DNA of 64,000 nt from Sphingopyxis sp. BE259 (GCF_031457495.1 NZ_JAVDWM010000001.1:2592001-2656000); one strand, 5' to 3'; positions 17,954 to 27,093 are shown, counted from the first letter of the stretch. The notes: generated by a model not told the origin, from the letters alone. A program made the numbers and translations.

Positions 17954-18111
17954 GATCAATCTCCATCTGGACCGGATCGGCCCGTTGCCGATGCTCCATC
18001 CCCCCAATTCGGGGCCAGCGCGCAAAGGGTTACGCGGGCAGGTTCGGCTTAGGTTCATCTGGGCCCGCCATTCTGGCCGCGGGGACACGGGGTCTGGGAA
18101 CGCGATCTGTA

Positions 18112-18519
18112 ATGATGAAAAAAGCCATCCTCCTCCTCCCGCTGCTCGCCGCCTTCGCACTCGCCGCCCCTGCGACCGCGCAGGACGACAGCCTCGCCCA
18201 GTCGGGCCAGCCGCCGCAGCGCACGTCGGTCCTCTACACCTATGGCGACGAACCCTGCCCCGAACCGGTCGGCGACGAGATCATCGTCTGCGCCCAGCAA
18301 CCCGAATCCGAACGCTACCGCGTCCCCAAGGAATTGCGCGAGGAACTCAAGGACGACGCCCCGGTCGGCGGCGGCAGCTGGGCGTCTACGGTCGAGGGCT
18401 ATGACAATATCGCCCGCGCCACCCGCCCGAACAGCTGTTCGCCGGTCGGCAGTTACGGCTTCACCGGCTGCGCGTCGGCCGCGCTGCGCCAATGGTTCGA
18501 GGCGCGCCGCGCCCGCTGA
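18112..18519 (+). CDS. Hypothetical secreted protein with conserved cysteines
   Basis: The protein has 135 residues, a signal peptide (about 1-24, ending PATAQ), and a small mature part with four cysteines (EPCPEP, IIVCAQQ, NSCSPV, TGCASAAL). The EIIVCAQQPESERYRVP segment is the kind found in many short sphingomonad periplasmic proteins, but I recognise no named family. The cysteines would allow two disulfides. It is divergent from the YHS gene. Confidence 0.65.
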   Translation: MMKKAILLLPLLAAFALAAPATAQDDSLAQSGQPPQRTSVLYTYGDEPCPEPVGDEIIVCAQQPESERYRVPKELREELKDDAPVGGGSWASTVEGYDNIARATRPNSCSPVGSYGFTGCASAALRQWFEARRAR

Positions 18520-18615
18520 CGGAACCGCGGCGCGAAACATTGCGTTTCCTCTCGGTCGATTGACGCGCGCCCTTCCGCGCGCCTAGCCTGCACACCCCCA
18601 ACAGGAGACCTTTTC

Positions 18616-19260
18616 ATGCGCCGTATCGCTCCCCTCGCCGCTCTCGCCATCGCTGTCGTCGCCGTCCCCGTCGTCATCGCCCAGAACACGACGGGCACCC
18701 CCGGCGCCCCCGACAAGACGCGCGTCGCCGCGGGCACTTATGCCGCCGACGCTGGGCACACGATGGTGGTGTGGGAAGTCGATCATTTCGGCTTCAGCAA
18801 ATATACCGGCATTTTCGGCGACGTCACCGGCACCCTCGTCATCGACCCAGCCAATCCCGCCGCGTCGAAAGTCGATGTCACGATCCCGGTCGCCAAGGTC
18901 ACCACCGCCAGCAGCGGCCTGACCGGCCATCTGCTCCGCGCCGGCAAGGATGGCGGCAAGCCCGATTTCTTTGGCGCCGCGCCCGCCGACGCCAAATTCG
19001 TCTCGACAAGCGTCGTGCTCGACGACGACGGCGACGAGGCGACGGTCACCGGCAACCTGACCCTGAACGGCGTGACCAAGCCGGTCACACTCGACGTCGA
19101 TTTCCACGGCGCCGGGACCAATCCCTATAACAAGAAAGCGACCGTCGGTTTCGAGGCCGAGGGCAAGATTCGCCGCAGCGATTTCGGCATCGCCTATGGC
19201 ATCCCCGCGGTCAGCGACGAAGTCGAACTCGAAATCCACGCCGCTTTCGAAAAGCAATAG
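18616..19260 (+). CDS. YceI-family periplasmic protein
   Basis: This 214-residue protein begins with a signal peptide (about 1-22) and then forms the YceI lipocalin-like barrel, which binds isoprenoid or other long lipids. Typical signs are YAADAGHTMVVWEVDHFGFS, HLLRAGKDGGKPDFF, TGNLTLNGVTKPVTLDVDF and the closing FEAEGKIRRSDFGIAYGIP. AGGAG lies eight bases before the ATG. A strong terminator follows at 19307, so it is probably a single-gene unit. Confidence 0.88.
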   Translation: MRRIAPLAALAIAVVAVPVVIAQNTTGTPGAPDKTRVAAGTYAADAGHTMVVWEVDHFGFSKYTGIFGDVTGTLVIDPANPAASKVDVTIPVAKVTTASSGLTGHLLRAGKDGGKPDFFGAAPADAKFVSTSVVLDDDGDEATVTGNLTLNGVTKPVTLDVDFHGAGTNPYNKKATVGFEAEGKIRRSDFGIAYGIPAVSDEVELEIHAAFEKQ

Positions 19261-19306
19261 TCCCGCGCACCGCACCCCAATCTGTCACACGCGCCGCGTA
19301 AAAGCC

Positions 19307-19339
19307 GGGGCGGGGTCGTCATCGGCCCCGCCCCCTTTT
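19307..19339 (+). terminator. Rho-independent terminator after the YceI gene
   Basis: A perfect 9-base stem, GGGGCGGGG with CCCCGCCCC, encloses a 10-base loop and is followed by TTTT. It ends just before the ribosome site of the gene at 19356. Confidence 0.85.
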
Positions 19340-19355
19340 GCGAGGAGTCCGGGTG

Positions 19356-19712
19356 ATGAGCGAACTGGTACGCGAAATTGTCGATGTGAACGCCTTCATC
19401 GGCGGCGACGAGGACCATCCATTGCTGACCGTCGAGGTCGAGGGACTGACCCCCACCGCGGGCTGGGCCAATGTCCGGCTCGACCCGCACGTCTACATCA
19501 CCCCGCCCGAGGACGGCATCCAGGACTTCGACCTCGTCGGGGACCGGGCCGCAGGCGGCGATACGGGCGACCTCACGATGGTCGAAGCTGCTTGGGAAGG
19601 CCCGCTCGCCGACGGGGTGAGCGCGGTGCGTGTCCACGCCATCGACAATATGATCGAGGACGAAATTTTCGAGCCGTGGGACGAGGACGACGCGGCGAGC
19701 GAAGCCGCCTGA
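19356..19712 (+). CDS. Hypothetical acidic protein
   Basis: This 118-residue cytoplasmic protein is strongly acidic. I recognise no family. It has EVEGLTPTAGWANVRLDPHVYI and ends in an acidic tail rich in Asp and Glu. ATG at 19356 follows GAGGAG by eight bases. It is flanked by two clear terminators (19307 and 19745), which implies its own promoter in a very short space or read-through from the YceI gene. Confidence 0.7.
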   Translation: MSELVREIVDVNAFIGGDEDHPLLTVEVEGLTPTAGWANVRLDPHVYITPPEDGIQDFDLVGDRAAGGDTGDLTMVEAAWEGPLADGVSAVRVHAIDNMIEDEIFEPWDEDDAASEAA

Positions 19713-19744
19713 CCCGCTCGCGCAAACTCTACCGTCCCCTGCCT

Positions 19745-19783
19745 GCGCCGGATCGCGACCCCCTCGCGGTCCGGCGCCGTTTT
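19745..19783 (+). terminator. Rho-independent terminator
   Basis: GCGCCGGA pairs with TCCGGCGC, with a further inner CGCGA/TCGCG pairing, followed by TTTT. It closes the unit of the acidic protein at 19356. Confidence 0.8.
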
Positions 19784-19844
19784 GCGGTTCATCGCCGGTC
19801 CAGCAAGCCGCGCCTAGCCTCCCCTTAACCAAGGGAGGACCATC

Positions 19845-20360
19845 ATGCGTATCCTGCTGCCCGTCGCCATGCTCACCGCCGCGCTCGCCGCCGCGCTCGC
19901 CGCCACCCCAACCTTCGCCCAAACCAACCCGCAAATCGACTATCCCGCCTTCGAGGCGCTGACCGCAAGCGTCGCGCCAGAGCGCGCCACCCGCCTGCTC
20001 GCCTTCGCCGCTTTCAAGGCCGAGGCGGCCAAGCCTGACGTGCTGCTGCTCGACGCGCGTTCAGCCAGCGCCTTCGCGCGCGGTCATATCAAGGGCGCGG
20101 TCAACCTGCCGCTCACCGATTTCACCGCCGACAGCCTCGCCGCGGTCATCGGCGCCAACCCCGACCGCCCCATCCTGATCTATTGCAACAATAATTTCCG
20201 CAACGACGCTGCCCCGGTGCGGATGAAGGCCGCGCCGCTCGCGCTCAATATCCAGACCTTCATCAATCTCGTCGGCTATGGCTATCCCAATGTCTACGAG
20301 CTCGCCGACGTCGTCGATTTCAACGATCCCAAGGTGGAGTGGGTAAAGGGAACGGGATAA
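19845..20360 (+). CDS. Secreted rhodanese-like protein
   Basis: This 171-residue exported protein has a signal peptide (about 1-26, TFAQ). A single rhodanese domain follows with VLLLDARSASAFARGHIKGAVNLPLTDF and the active-site loop YCNNNFRND, whose Cys is placed to carry sulfur. The loop is longer and more polar than in sulfurtransferases such as GlpE, so another thiol chemistry or a binding role is possible. GGGAGG lies before the ATG. Confidence 0.75.
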   Translation: MRILLPVAMLTAALAAALAATPTFAQTNPQIDYPAFEALTASVAPERATRLLAFAAFKAEAAKPDVLLLDARSASAFARGHIKGAVNLPLTDFTADSLAAVIGANPDRPILIYCNNNFRNDAAPVRMKAAPLALNIQTFINLVGYGYPNVYELADVVDFNDPKVEWVKGTG

Positions 20361-20372
20361 CGCAACAAAACT

Positions 20373-20446
20373 CGTCATTCCCGCGAAAGCGGGAACCCAG
20401 CCAGCCCATGTCAGCTCGCTGGGTTCCCGCTTTCGCGGGAATGACG
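20373..20446. repeat. Dispersed palindrome, family 1, core only
   Basis: Perfect 29-base arms (20373-20401 and 20418-20446) surround a 16-base spacer. It sits directly after the rhodanese gene and 70 bases before the leucine leader peptide, so it could insulate leuA from upstream transcription. Confidence 0.85.
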
Positions 20447-20518
20447 AACGGCGGCACACGACGCAATTTTCCCACTCCCCCCTTGCCAAGCGCGACATTT
20501 TGCATCACTAGAGCCGCC

Positions 20519-20569
20519 ATGCGCGGCAACGCCCTTCTTCTTCTGCGACTTACACGCCCTTGGGCGTGA
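20519..20569 (+). CDS. leuL: leu leader peptide, 16 residues with five Leu
   Basis: The ATG at 20519 opens MRGNALLLLRLTRPWA and stops at TGA, 81 bases before leuA. Five of 16 residues are leucine, four in a row, and four of the five codons are CTT, which is rare in this GC-rich DNA. This is the classic sign of translation-controlled attenuation of a leucine operon. There is no clear ribosome site, and ACTAGAGC (20507-20514) resembles a -10 box just before it, so it may be translated from a leaderless transcript. The call rests on composition and position. Confidence 0.75.
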   Translation: MRGNALLLLRLTRPWA

Positions 20570-20607
20570 CACTGGCTGCGCGTTAGTCGCGGCCACCCGC
20601 TCAAGGG
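20557..20607 (+). promoter_or_regulatory. Nested hairpin in the leuA leader, probable attenuator structure
   Basis: CCCTTGGGCG (20557-20566) can pair fully with CGCTCAAGGG (20598-20607, one G-U pair). Inside it TGGCTGCG (20573-20580) pairs with CGCGGCCA (20588-20595). The outer left arm covers the last codons of the leader peptide. An alternative small hairpin is ACGCC/GGCGT at 20554-20567. No T-run follows, so the mode of control is uncertain. Confidence 0.5.
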
Positions 20608-20650
20608 TCCGATCGACATATTCGCAACCGACCAGCAGAAGACCAAGATC

Positions 20651-22315
20651 ATGACCATGCTCCGCGACCCTTCGGTCAAATACAGCGCCTTTCCGCAAGT
20701 TCCCTTGGCGAACCGCGAATGGCCCACCCGCGTCACCACCGCTGCCCCCATCTGGCTGTCCACCGACATGCGCGACGGCAATCAGGCGCTGATCGACCCG
20801 ATGGATGCCGAGAAAAAGGCGCGCTTCTTCGACCTCCTCTGCCGCATCGGCCTCAAGGAAATCGAGGTCGGCTTCCCCAGCGCCGGCGCGACCGAGTTCG
20901 ACTTCATCTCGGGCCTCGTCCGCGACGGCCGCATCCCCGACGACGTCACCCCGCAGGTGCTCACGCAAAGCCGCGCCGACCTCATCCGCACCAGCTTCGA
21001 CAGCCTTGCCGGCGCCAAGACCGCGATCGTCCACGTCTATAACGCGGTCAGCCCCGCCTGGCGCCGCATCGTGTTCGGCATGGAAATGCCCGAAATCAAA
21101 GCGATCGCGATCGAGGGCGCGAAGCAGTTGCGCGACAACGCCGCGCGCCTCCCCGGCACCGACTGGCGCTTTCAGTACAGCCCCGAAACCTTCTCGACTG
21201 CCGAACTCGATTTCAGCATCGAATGCTGCGCCGCGGTGATGGACATTCTCCAGCCCACCACCGCCAAGCCGATCATCCTCAACCTGCCCGCCACGGTCGA
21301 GGCGTCGTCCGCGAACATCTACGCCGACCAGATCGAATATTTCTGCAAGAACCTCCCCGGCCGCGACCGCGCGATCATCTCGCTGCACACCCACAACGAC
21401 CGCGGCACCGGCGTCGCCGCCGCCGAGCTCGGCCTGCTCGCAGGCGCCGACCGCGTCGAGGGCTGCCTGTTCGGCAATGGCGAGCGCACCGGCAACACCT
21501 GCCTCGTCACCATCGCGCTGAATATGTACACACAGGGCGTCGACCCTGGGCTCGACTTTTCGAACATCGACGAAGTCATCGCGACGGTCGAATATTGCAA
21601 CCAGCTCCCCGTCCACCCGCGCCACCCTTATGGCGGCGAGCTGGTATACACTGCCTTCTCGGGCAGCCATCAGGACGCGATCAAGAAAGGCTTCGCTGCG
21701 CGCGAACGGCAGAATGACGAACGCTGGGAAGTCCCCTATCTGCCCATCGACCCTGCCGACCTCGGCCGCAGCTACGAAGCGGTGATCCGCGTCAACAGCC
21801 AGTCGGGCAAGGGCGGCGTCGCCTGGGTGCTCGAACAGGACAAGGGGCTGAAACTGCCCAAGAAAATGCAGGCCAGCTTCAGCCATGTCGTGCAGGCGCT
21901 GGCCGACGAATCCAGCCGCGAGCTGACCGCCGATGACATCTGGGGCGCGTTCGAAACCGCCTATCTCAAGGTCGAGGACAAGCGCTTCCAGCTCGTCGAC
22001 TGGTCCGAAAGCCATGCCGGAACCGACCGCATCTTTGCCGGCAAGCTCACCATCGACGGCGCCCCGCGCAGCGTCAGCGGCCGCGGCAACGGCCTGATGA
22101 GCAGCGTCATCGCCGCGCTCGCCGAATCCGGCGGCCCGGTGATGGACATCGTCGATTACAGCGAGCACGCGATCGGCCAGGGCAGCACCGCGCAAGCCGC
22201 CGCCTATGTCGAATGCCGCACCCCGGACGGCAAAAGCGTCTTCGGCTGCGGCCTCGACACCGACGTCGCAACCGCCAGCGTGCGCGCGATCCTGAGCGCC
22301 GCCAACGGCGCCTGA
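20651..22315 (+). CDS. leuA: 2-isopropylmalate synthase, type 2
   Basis: LeuA makes 2-isopropylmalate from 2-oxoisovalerate and acetyl-CoA, the committed step of leucine synthesis. The 554-residue protein is the long form also found in Actinobacteria and many alphaproteobacteria. It has STDMRDGNQALIDPM (metal and substrate site, about residues 37-51), SLHTHNDRGTG and GNGERTGNTCLV, and a C-terminal regulatory domain (about 430-554) where leucine would bind for feedback inhibition. It stands alone behind a leucine-rich leader peptide. Confidence 0.95.
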   Translation: MTMLRDPSVKYSAFPQVPLANREWPTRVTTAAPIWLSTDMRDGNQALIDPMDAEKKARFFDLLCRIGLKEIEVGFPSAGATEFDFISGLVRDGRIPDDVTPQVLTQSRADLIRTSFDSLAGAKTAIVHVYNAVSPAWRRIVFGMEMPEIKAIAIEGAKQLRDNAARLPGTDWRFQYSPETFSTAELDFSIECCAAVMDILQPTTAKPIILNLPATVEASSANIYADQIEYFCKNLPGRDRAIISLHTHNDRGTGVAAAELGLLAGADRVEGCLFGNGERTGNTCLVTIALNMYTQGVDPGLDFSNIDEVIATVEYCNQLPVHPRHPYGGELVYTAFSGSHQDAIKKGFAARERQNDERWEVPYLPIDPADLGRSYEAVIRVNSQSGKGGVAWVLEQDKGLKLPKKMQASFSHVVQALADESSRELTADDIWGAFETAYLKVEDKRFQLVDWSESHAGTDRIFAGKLTIDGAPRSVSGRGNGLMSSVIAALAESGGPVMDIVDYSEHAIGQGSTAQAAAYVECRTPDGKSVFGCGLDTDVATASVRAILSAANGA

Positions 22316-22322
22316 CCGCAAG

Positions 22323-22862
22323 TTGCCGCTAACCCACCGCCTCGCGCAGCCGTCGGATCTCGACGCGCTGCGCGCGGTGATGGCGCTCGCCATCGCCGAA
22401 TTGCAAAAAGGCTTTCTCGACGACGCGCAGATCGCCGCCAGCGCTGCCGTCATGGGCCTCGACACCCAGCTGATTGCCGACGGCACCTATTTCGTCATCG
22501 CGGCGGAGGGTCAGATCGCGGGCTGCGGCGGCTGGTCGCACCGCGCAACGCTCTACGGCGGCGACCACGCCGCATTCCTGCGCGACCCCGCCCCGCTCAA
22601 CCCCGCCACCGACGCCGCGCGCATCCGCGCGATGTACACCCACCCCGCCTTCGCCCGGCAGGGCGTCGGCCGCATGGTGATGGCCCTCTGCGAAGCCGCC
22701 GCGCAGCAAGCCGGCTTCGCCCGCACCGAGCTGATGGCCACCCTATCCGGCGAACCCCTCTACCGCGCCTGTGGCTACACCCCGATCGAGCACGTCGAAG
22801 CGCCGGGACCGAACGGCGCGAGCGTCCCCCTCATCCGCATGGGCAAACACCTGAGCCCCTAA
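22323..22862 (+). CDS. GNAT-family acetyltransferase
   Basis: This 179-residue acyl-CoA N-acyltransferase has the GNAT acetyl-CoA loop RQGVGRMVM (about residues 113-121) after the strand ARIRAMYTHPAFA and ends with GEPLYRACGYTPIEH. The acceptor is unknown. The best start is a TTG at 22323, only eight bases after the leuA stop, with no clear ribosome site, so translation is probably coupled to leuA. Confidence 0.8.
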   Translation: MPLTHRLAQPSDLDALRAVMALAIAELQKGFLDDAQIAASAAVMGLDTQLIADGTYFVIAAEGQIAGCGGWSHRATLYGGDHAAFLRDPAPLNPATDAARIRAMYTHPAFARQGVGRMVMALCEAAAQQAGFARTELMATLSGEPLYRACGYTPIEHVEAPGPNGASVPLIRMGKHLSP

Positions 22863-22904
22863 CAAATCCTCCCCGTGTCCGCAGGCCATGGGGCGCGGGA
22901 CCGC

Positions 22905-22995
22905 TCGCGCAGCGAGGGGTGGAGCGGCCGCGACGTTTGTGCCATCGCCCCTCCGTCGGCGGTTACGCCGCTGCCACCTCCCCATCGCTGCGCGA
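22905..22995. repeat. Long imperfect palindrome (TCGCGCAGCGAGGGG type)
   Basis: TCGCGCAGCGA...GGAGCGGC at 22905-22928 pairs with GCCGCTGCCACC...TCGCTGCGCGA at 22968-22995, with a few unpaired bases. It separates the GNAT gene from the next gene on the other strand. Confidence 0.6.
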
Positions 22996-23046
22996 CAGCT
23001 AGGATCATTCGGCGGCAATTGCGGCGCGCTCGCGCCCGAGCCAGCC

Positions 23047-23427
23047 TTAATCGACTACCCAATAATCGGGGGCGCCGCCGGGTTCATGGCCGCGGCGGCA
23101 CACCATGATGCCGTCGTGCAGCAATTCGGCCCACGCGCCGATCGGCTCGCGCGCCATCATCGCCAGCGCGGCGGCGATATCGGGTGCCTCGAACGCCACG
23201 CGCTTTTCCAGCCCGAACCAGGCATCTTGGTAACGCAGGACATAGGTGGTCAGCGGCGGACCGGCGGCGGCATCGGGTTCGACATCGGGTCTGGATTCGG
23301 GTTCGGCGCCCGGTTCGGACCGCGGCTCGCGATGACGGCCCGCATCATGGGCGCGATCGGGGCGGGGCGGCAGGCAATCGCAATCGCCGTCGGCGCGGTC
23401 ATGCGGGGGTGGCAGGGAAATCGTCAT
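23047..23427 (-). CDS. Hypothetical protein
   Basis: This is a 126-residue protein I do not recognise. The N-terminal half is Pro-, Asp- and Arg-rich and probably disordered. The C-terminal half (from about residue 60) is compact: TTYVLRYQDAWFGLEKRVAFEAPDIAAALAMM and WAELLHDGIMVCRRG, which suggests a small alpha/beta fold. ATG at 23427 follows AAGG; a longer frame back to 23586 has odd composition and is unlikely. Confidence 0.55.
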   Translation of the reverse strand: MTISLPPPHDRADGDCDCLPPRPDRAHDAGRHREPRSEPGAEPESRPDVEPDAAAGPPLTTYVLRYQDAWFGLEKRVAFEAPDIAAALAMMAREPIGAWAELLHDGIMVCRRGHEPGGAPDYWVVD

Positions 23428-23748
23428 GAATAAACCTTCGTTGGGGGGCGCGAAGGGGCAGTGCCGCTGGTCAGGTCGGCTCAGACCGCTGCCGGTGGGG
23501 GCGAAAAACTGGGGTCGGCGATGCGTCTCCTCACCACGCAAACGCCCGAACCGCGCCGGCCGTTGCAAAACGGGCCGCGGCGCCATCCGGGGGAGAATAT
23601 GAAATTCACCGTCTTTTCATTGCCATAGACCCGCCGCGCGACGGGCCGCCATTCGACCAGCGCCCCCCGCCCCTCGACGAACGGCCCGCGCGGCGCGCCC
23701 CGGCGGCTGCGCGCCCGGCGGCCGACCGTCGTGGCGATGACGGTGGAT
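23428..23748. other. Non-coding stretch
   Basis: These 321 bases lie between two minus-strand genes. I see no convincing gene. A frame on the minus strand across 23481-23945 gives an Arg-rich product without a good start, and a 9-codon frame at 23599 is too short to judge. It presumably holds the promoter of the gene at 23047-23427. Confidence 0.55.
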
Positions 23749-24762
23749 TTACGCCACTTCGGCCAGCGATTGGGGGGTCGCGAACCGCTGGCGATATTCA
23801 TGCGGCGACAGGCCGGTGATGCGGTGGAACAATTTGCGGAACGCCGCCGCATCCTCATATCCGACGCCCCAGGCGATCTGGTCGACAGTGCGGCGGGTAA
23901 ATTCCAGCAGCTCGCGCGCCTTGCCGACGCGGACATGCTGGACATATTCGACCGGGGTCATCCCGGTGGCGGCCTTGAACCGCCGCTGGAACGTGCGTTC
24001 CTCCAGCCCCGCCTCGCTGGCCATGGCGGGGACCGCGACCGGCCCGGCTCCGCGCGCCTGCAACCAATGCTGGACCCGCAAGATCGCTTCATCGCCATGA
24101 GTCAGCTTTGGGGCAAAGCTCGCATAATTCTTCTGCTCCCGCCCGCTCGGGTCGATCAACAGGAAGCGCGCGGTCTCCATCATCACCGTCGGCCCCAGCA
24201 ACCGCTCGACAATCCGCAGCCCCAGATCGGTCCACGCCATCAGCCCACCCGCGGTCACAATGTCGCCGTCGTCGATCACCATCCGGTCGGCCTCCAGCCG
24301 CACGTCGGGGAACCGCTCGCGAAACTGCTCGGCGAAAAACCAGTGCGTCGTCGCCGGTCGGCCCGCCAACAAGCCGGTCGCCGCCAGCGCAAACGACCCG
24401 CCGCAATTCGACGCCAGCACCGTGCCATGGGCATGGCGGTCGAGCAACCAGCGGGCATAGGGCTCAACCTCGCCGGGTTCGAGTAGCTTGTGCAAGCTGC
24501 CCGGTGCAATCAGCACCGCGGGCGAATTGGCGGCGGGTTGATTGGGGTGGCTATCGTAAATGCGGGCAAACCCCCCGCCATCCTGCAACCGCCAATGGCT
24601 GACGCGGATCGGCGCGCGGCCATGATCGACAGCAAAGCGCCCGGCGATGTCGAACAGGTCGGTGATGCCGTGCACCATCCCCATCTGGCAGTCGGGATAG
24701 ATCATCATCCCGACCTCGATCAGCGGCACCGTCGCCACGTCGGGCACCTTCACCTTGGGCAT
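23749..24762 (-). CDS. GlxA-like transcriptional regulator (DJ-1/PfpI plus AraC)
   Basis: The 337-residue protein has an N-terminal DJ-1/PfpI-like domain (about residues 12-195) with the nucleophile-elbow-like [16 protein letters not shown] and [16 protein letters not shown]-terminal AraC DNA-binding domain with two helix-turn-helix units (about 235-325) includes [23 protein letters not shown] and [28 protein letters not shown] lies five bases before the ATG at 24762. It is divergent from the hydrolase gene at 24889, which it probably controls. The ligand is unknown. Confidence 0.85.
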   Translation of the reverse strand: MPKVKVPDVATVPLIEVGMMIYPDCQMGMVHGITDLFDIAGRFAVDHGRAPIRVSHWRLQDGGGFARIYDSHPNQPAANSPAVLIAPGSLHKLLEPGEVEPYARWLLDRHAHGTVLASNCGGSFALAATGLLAGRPATTHWFFAEQFRERFPDVRLEADRMVIDDGDIVTAGGLMAWTDLGLRIVERLLGPTVMMETARFLLIDPSGREQKNYASFAPKLTHGDEAILRVQHWLQARGAGPVAVPAMASEAGLEERTFQRRFKAATGMTPVEYVQHVRVGKARELLEFTRRTVDQIAWGVGYEDAAAFRKLFHRITGLSPHEYRQRFATPQSLAEVA

Positions 24763-24888
24763 ATCGCCTCCTTTGTCGGATTTGAACCGCATAATGTCGT
24801 ATCCGCCAATCGCGCGCAAGCCCGGATCGGCCTAAATCCATGTCATCGGGACGGACACCCCGCCCCCTCTACCGAAAGGAACCACGCC

Positions 24889-25716
24889 ATGACCACGATC
24901 ACCACCAAAGACAGCACCCACATCTTCTACAAGGACTGGGGTCCGAAAGACGGCCAGCCGATCATCTTCTCGCACGGCTGGCCGCTCAGCGCCGACGCCT
25001 GGGACGCCCAGCTGGTCTATTTCGCCAACCAGGGCTTCCGCACCATCGCCCACGACCGCCGCAGCCATGGCCGCTCGGATCAGGTGTGGGAAAACAACAA
25101 TATGGATCAGTACGCCGACGACCTCGCCGAACTGATCGAACAGCTCGACCTGAAAGACATCATCCTTGTCGGCCACTCCACTGGCGGCGGCGAAGTCACC
25201 CGCTATATCGGCCGCCACGGCACGGCGCGGGTCGCCAAGATCGCACTGATCGGTGCGGTGCCGCCCCTGATGCTCAAGACCGAAGCCAACCCGGGCGGCC
25301 TGCCGATCGACGCCTTCGACGGCATCCGCAAAGGCACCTTCGACAACCGCCCGCAGTTCTTCAAGGATCTGACAATCCCCTTTTACGGCTATAACCGCGA
25401 CGGTGCGGTGGTGTCCGAAGCACTACGCGACGATTTTGTCCGGCAGGGGATGATGGGCGGGCTCAAGGGCCAGCTCGACAGCATCCGCGCCTTTTCGGAA
25501 AGCGACTTCAATGACGATCTGAAGAAATTCGACGTCCCGACGCTCGTCCTCCACGGCGACGACGACCAGATCGTTCCCGTCGATGCCTCGGCGCGCGCCA
25601 CGGTGAAGATCGTCAAACAGGCGGTGCTGAAAATCTATGAGGGCGCCGACCATGGCCTGACCGCCACCCACCAGGACCGGTTCAACGCCGATCTTCTGGA
25701 TTTCATCAACAGCTGA
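24889..25716 (+). CDS. Alpha/beta hydrolase, non-heme chloroperoxidase type
   Basis: This 275-residue hydrolase has the chloroperoxidase-type features: oxyanion region [23 protein letters not shown], the nucleophile elbow [13 protein letters not shown] (catalytic Ser), the acid D in [12 protein letters not shown] and a late catalytic His in GADHGL. Such enzymes are mainly esterases with perhydrolase side activity. It heads a plus-strand run with a dehydrogenase and a membrane protein, divergent from the AraC-type regulator. Confidence 0.88.
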   Translation: MTTITTKDSTHIFYKDWGPKDGQPIIFSHGWPLSADAWDAQLVYFANQGFRTIAHDRRSHGRSDQVWENNNMDQYADDLAELIEQLDLKDIILVGHSTGGGEVTRYIGRHGTARVAKIALIGAVPPLMLKTEANPGGLPIDAFDGIRKGTFDNRPQFFKDLTIPFYGYNRDGAVVSEALRDDFVRQGMMGGLKGQLDSIRAFSESDFNDDLKKFDVPTLVLHGDDDQIVPVDASARATVKIVKQAVLKIYEGADHGLTATHQDRFNADLLDFINS

Positions 25717-25787
25717 TAAGGTCGAGGCGTGGTCCCCTGAATCTCTAGGGACGGGACTGCGCCTCCTCCACTTAAAGGAGACGTCAG

Positions 25788-26564
25788 ATGGCCAAACAAA
25801 CTTTTCTCATCACCGGCGCATCGGACGGCATTGGCGCCGTCTATGCCGACCGCCTGGCCCACCGCGGCCACAATCTGATCCTCGTCGCGCGCCGCGCCGA
25901 CAAACTCGTCGATCTTGCTGAACGGCTCCGCAGCGACACCGGCGTCACCGTCGATGTCATCGCCGCCGACCTGGCCAATCCCGATGATCTGGCCCGCGTC
26001 GAAGCGCGCCTGCGCGATGACGATGCCATCATCGGCCTGATCAACAACGCCGGGATCGCGGGCGAGACAAGTTTCGTCGAGGCGGACCCCGATTTTCTTG
26101 GCGGCATGATCGACCTGAACATCGTCGCGGTGACGCGGCTCTCGGCCGCCATAGCGCCGCGACTTGCCGCGAATGGCGCAGGTGCAATCGTCAACATCAC
26201 CTCGGTTACCGCACTGATGCCCGACGGCTTCACCGCGGTCTATCCGGCCAGCAAAGCCTATGTTCTCGCCTTTACCGAAGCCCTGCAAGCCGAACTCGGC
26301 GCCAAGGGCGTGCGCATTCAGGCCGTTGTCCCCGGCATCACCCGCACCCCGATCTGGGACGAGGCGCAGCTGGCCAACATTCCCGCCGAAATGGTGATGG
26401 ACGTGAACGACATGGTCGACGCCGCGCTTGCCGGTTTCGACCATGGCGAGACGGTCACCATCCCCGCCCTCCCCGACATGGCCGATTATGACGCCTATAT
26501 CGCCGCCCGCGCGGCACTCCGCCCCAATCTCTCGCTGTCGCGGCCCGCGCCGCGCTATCTGTAA
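25788..26564 (+). CDS. Short-chain dehydrogenase/reductase
   Basis: This 258-residue NAD(P)-dependent oxidoreductase has the nucleotide motif TGASDGIG (about residues 9-16), NNAGIAG, the catalytic Ser in NITSVTA and YPASK (Tyr and Lys). ARRADKL after the second strand favours NADP. The substrate is unknown. AAAGGAG precedes the ATG. The preceding gap of 71 bases contains a small dyad (GTCCC/GGGAC), so it may also have its own start of transcription. Confidence 0.88.
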   Translation: MAKQTFLITGASDGIGAVYADRLAHRGHNLILVARRADKLVDLAERLRSDTGVTVDVIAADLANPDDLARVEARLRDDDAIIGLINNAGIAGETSFVEADPDFLGGMIDLNIVAVTRLSAAIAPRLAANGAGAIVNITSVTALMPDGFTAVYPASKAYVLAFTEALQAELGAKGVRIQAVVPGITRTPIWDEAQLANIPAEMVMDVNDMVDAALAGFDHGETVTIPALPDMADYDAYIAARAALRPNLSLSRPAPRYL

Positions 26565-26576
26565 AGGAGACGTGCG

Positions 26577-27074
26577 ATGATCCTCGGTCTGACCATTCCG
26601 CAATTTACCGCGCTCCATGTCGCGATCAGCCTGATCGCCATTGCCGCGGGCCTCATCGCCCTCCCCGCCTTTGCCCGCGGCGTCGTCCTGCCGCGTATCA
26701 CCGGCATCTTCCTGTGGACGACGTTGCTGACCAGCCTGACGGGGTTTCTGTTCCCGATCGTCGCCTTCACCCCGGCGCTCGGCTTCGGCATCCTCTCGAC
26801 GCTGATCCTCGTCGCCACCTTCTGGGCCTGGTACGCCCGCAAGCTCGCAGGGTGCGCCGCCACCATCTATGCGACCACTGCGACTCTCGCGCTCTACCTC
26901 AACCTGTTCGTGCTGGTGGTGCAGAGCTTCCTGAAAGTGCCCGCGCTCAACGCGCTGGCCCCGAATGGAACCGAACCGCCGTTCGCGGTCGTTCAAGGCG
27001 CGCTGTTGATCGCGATGACCGGTCTCGGCTACCTGACGTTCAAGGCCGCGCGGCGCCAAACCGCCGCCGCCTGA
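26577..27074 (+). CDS. Integral membrane protein with four helices
   Basis: The 165-residue protein is almost entirely hydrophobic, with predicted spans near residues 12-35, 42-65, 72-90 and 100-120 and a fifth near 140-158. I recognise no named family. It starts 12 bases after the dehydrogenase stop with AAAGGAG, so it belongs to the same transcript. A cUUCGg-loop terminator follows at 27094. Confidence 0.75.
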   Translation: MILGLTIPQFTALHVAISLIAIAAGLIALPAFARGVVLPRITGIFLWTTLLTSLTGFLFPIVAFTPALGFGILSTLILVATFWAWYARKLAGCAATIYATTATLALYLNLFVLVVQSFLKVPALNALAPNGTEPPFAVVQGALLIAMTGLGYLTFKAARRQTAAA

Positions 27075-27093
27075 TCGCAACCAAACCCAACAG

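Noticed and set aside
20411-22486. Long antisense frame of 691 codons opposite leuA
   Set aside because: A GC-rich shadow frame. leuA on the other strand has full family motifs, and the antisense product shows Ala/Arg/Asp bias typical of a shadow.
23599-23628. Nine-codon plus-strand frame with a good ribosome site (GGGGGAGA)
   Set aside because: Too short to support; no codon run or structure follows, and it leads into no gene on that strand.
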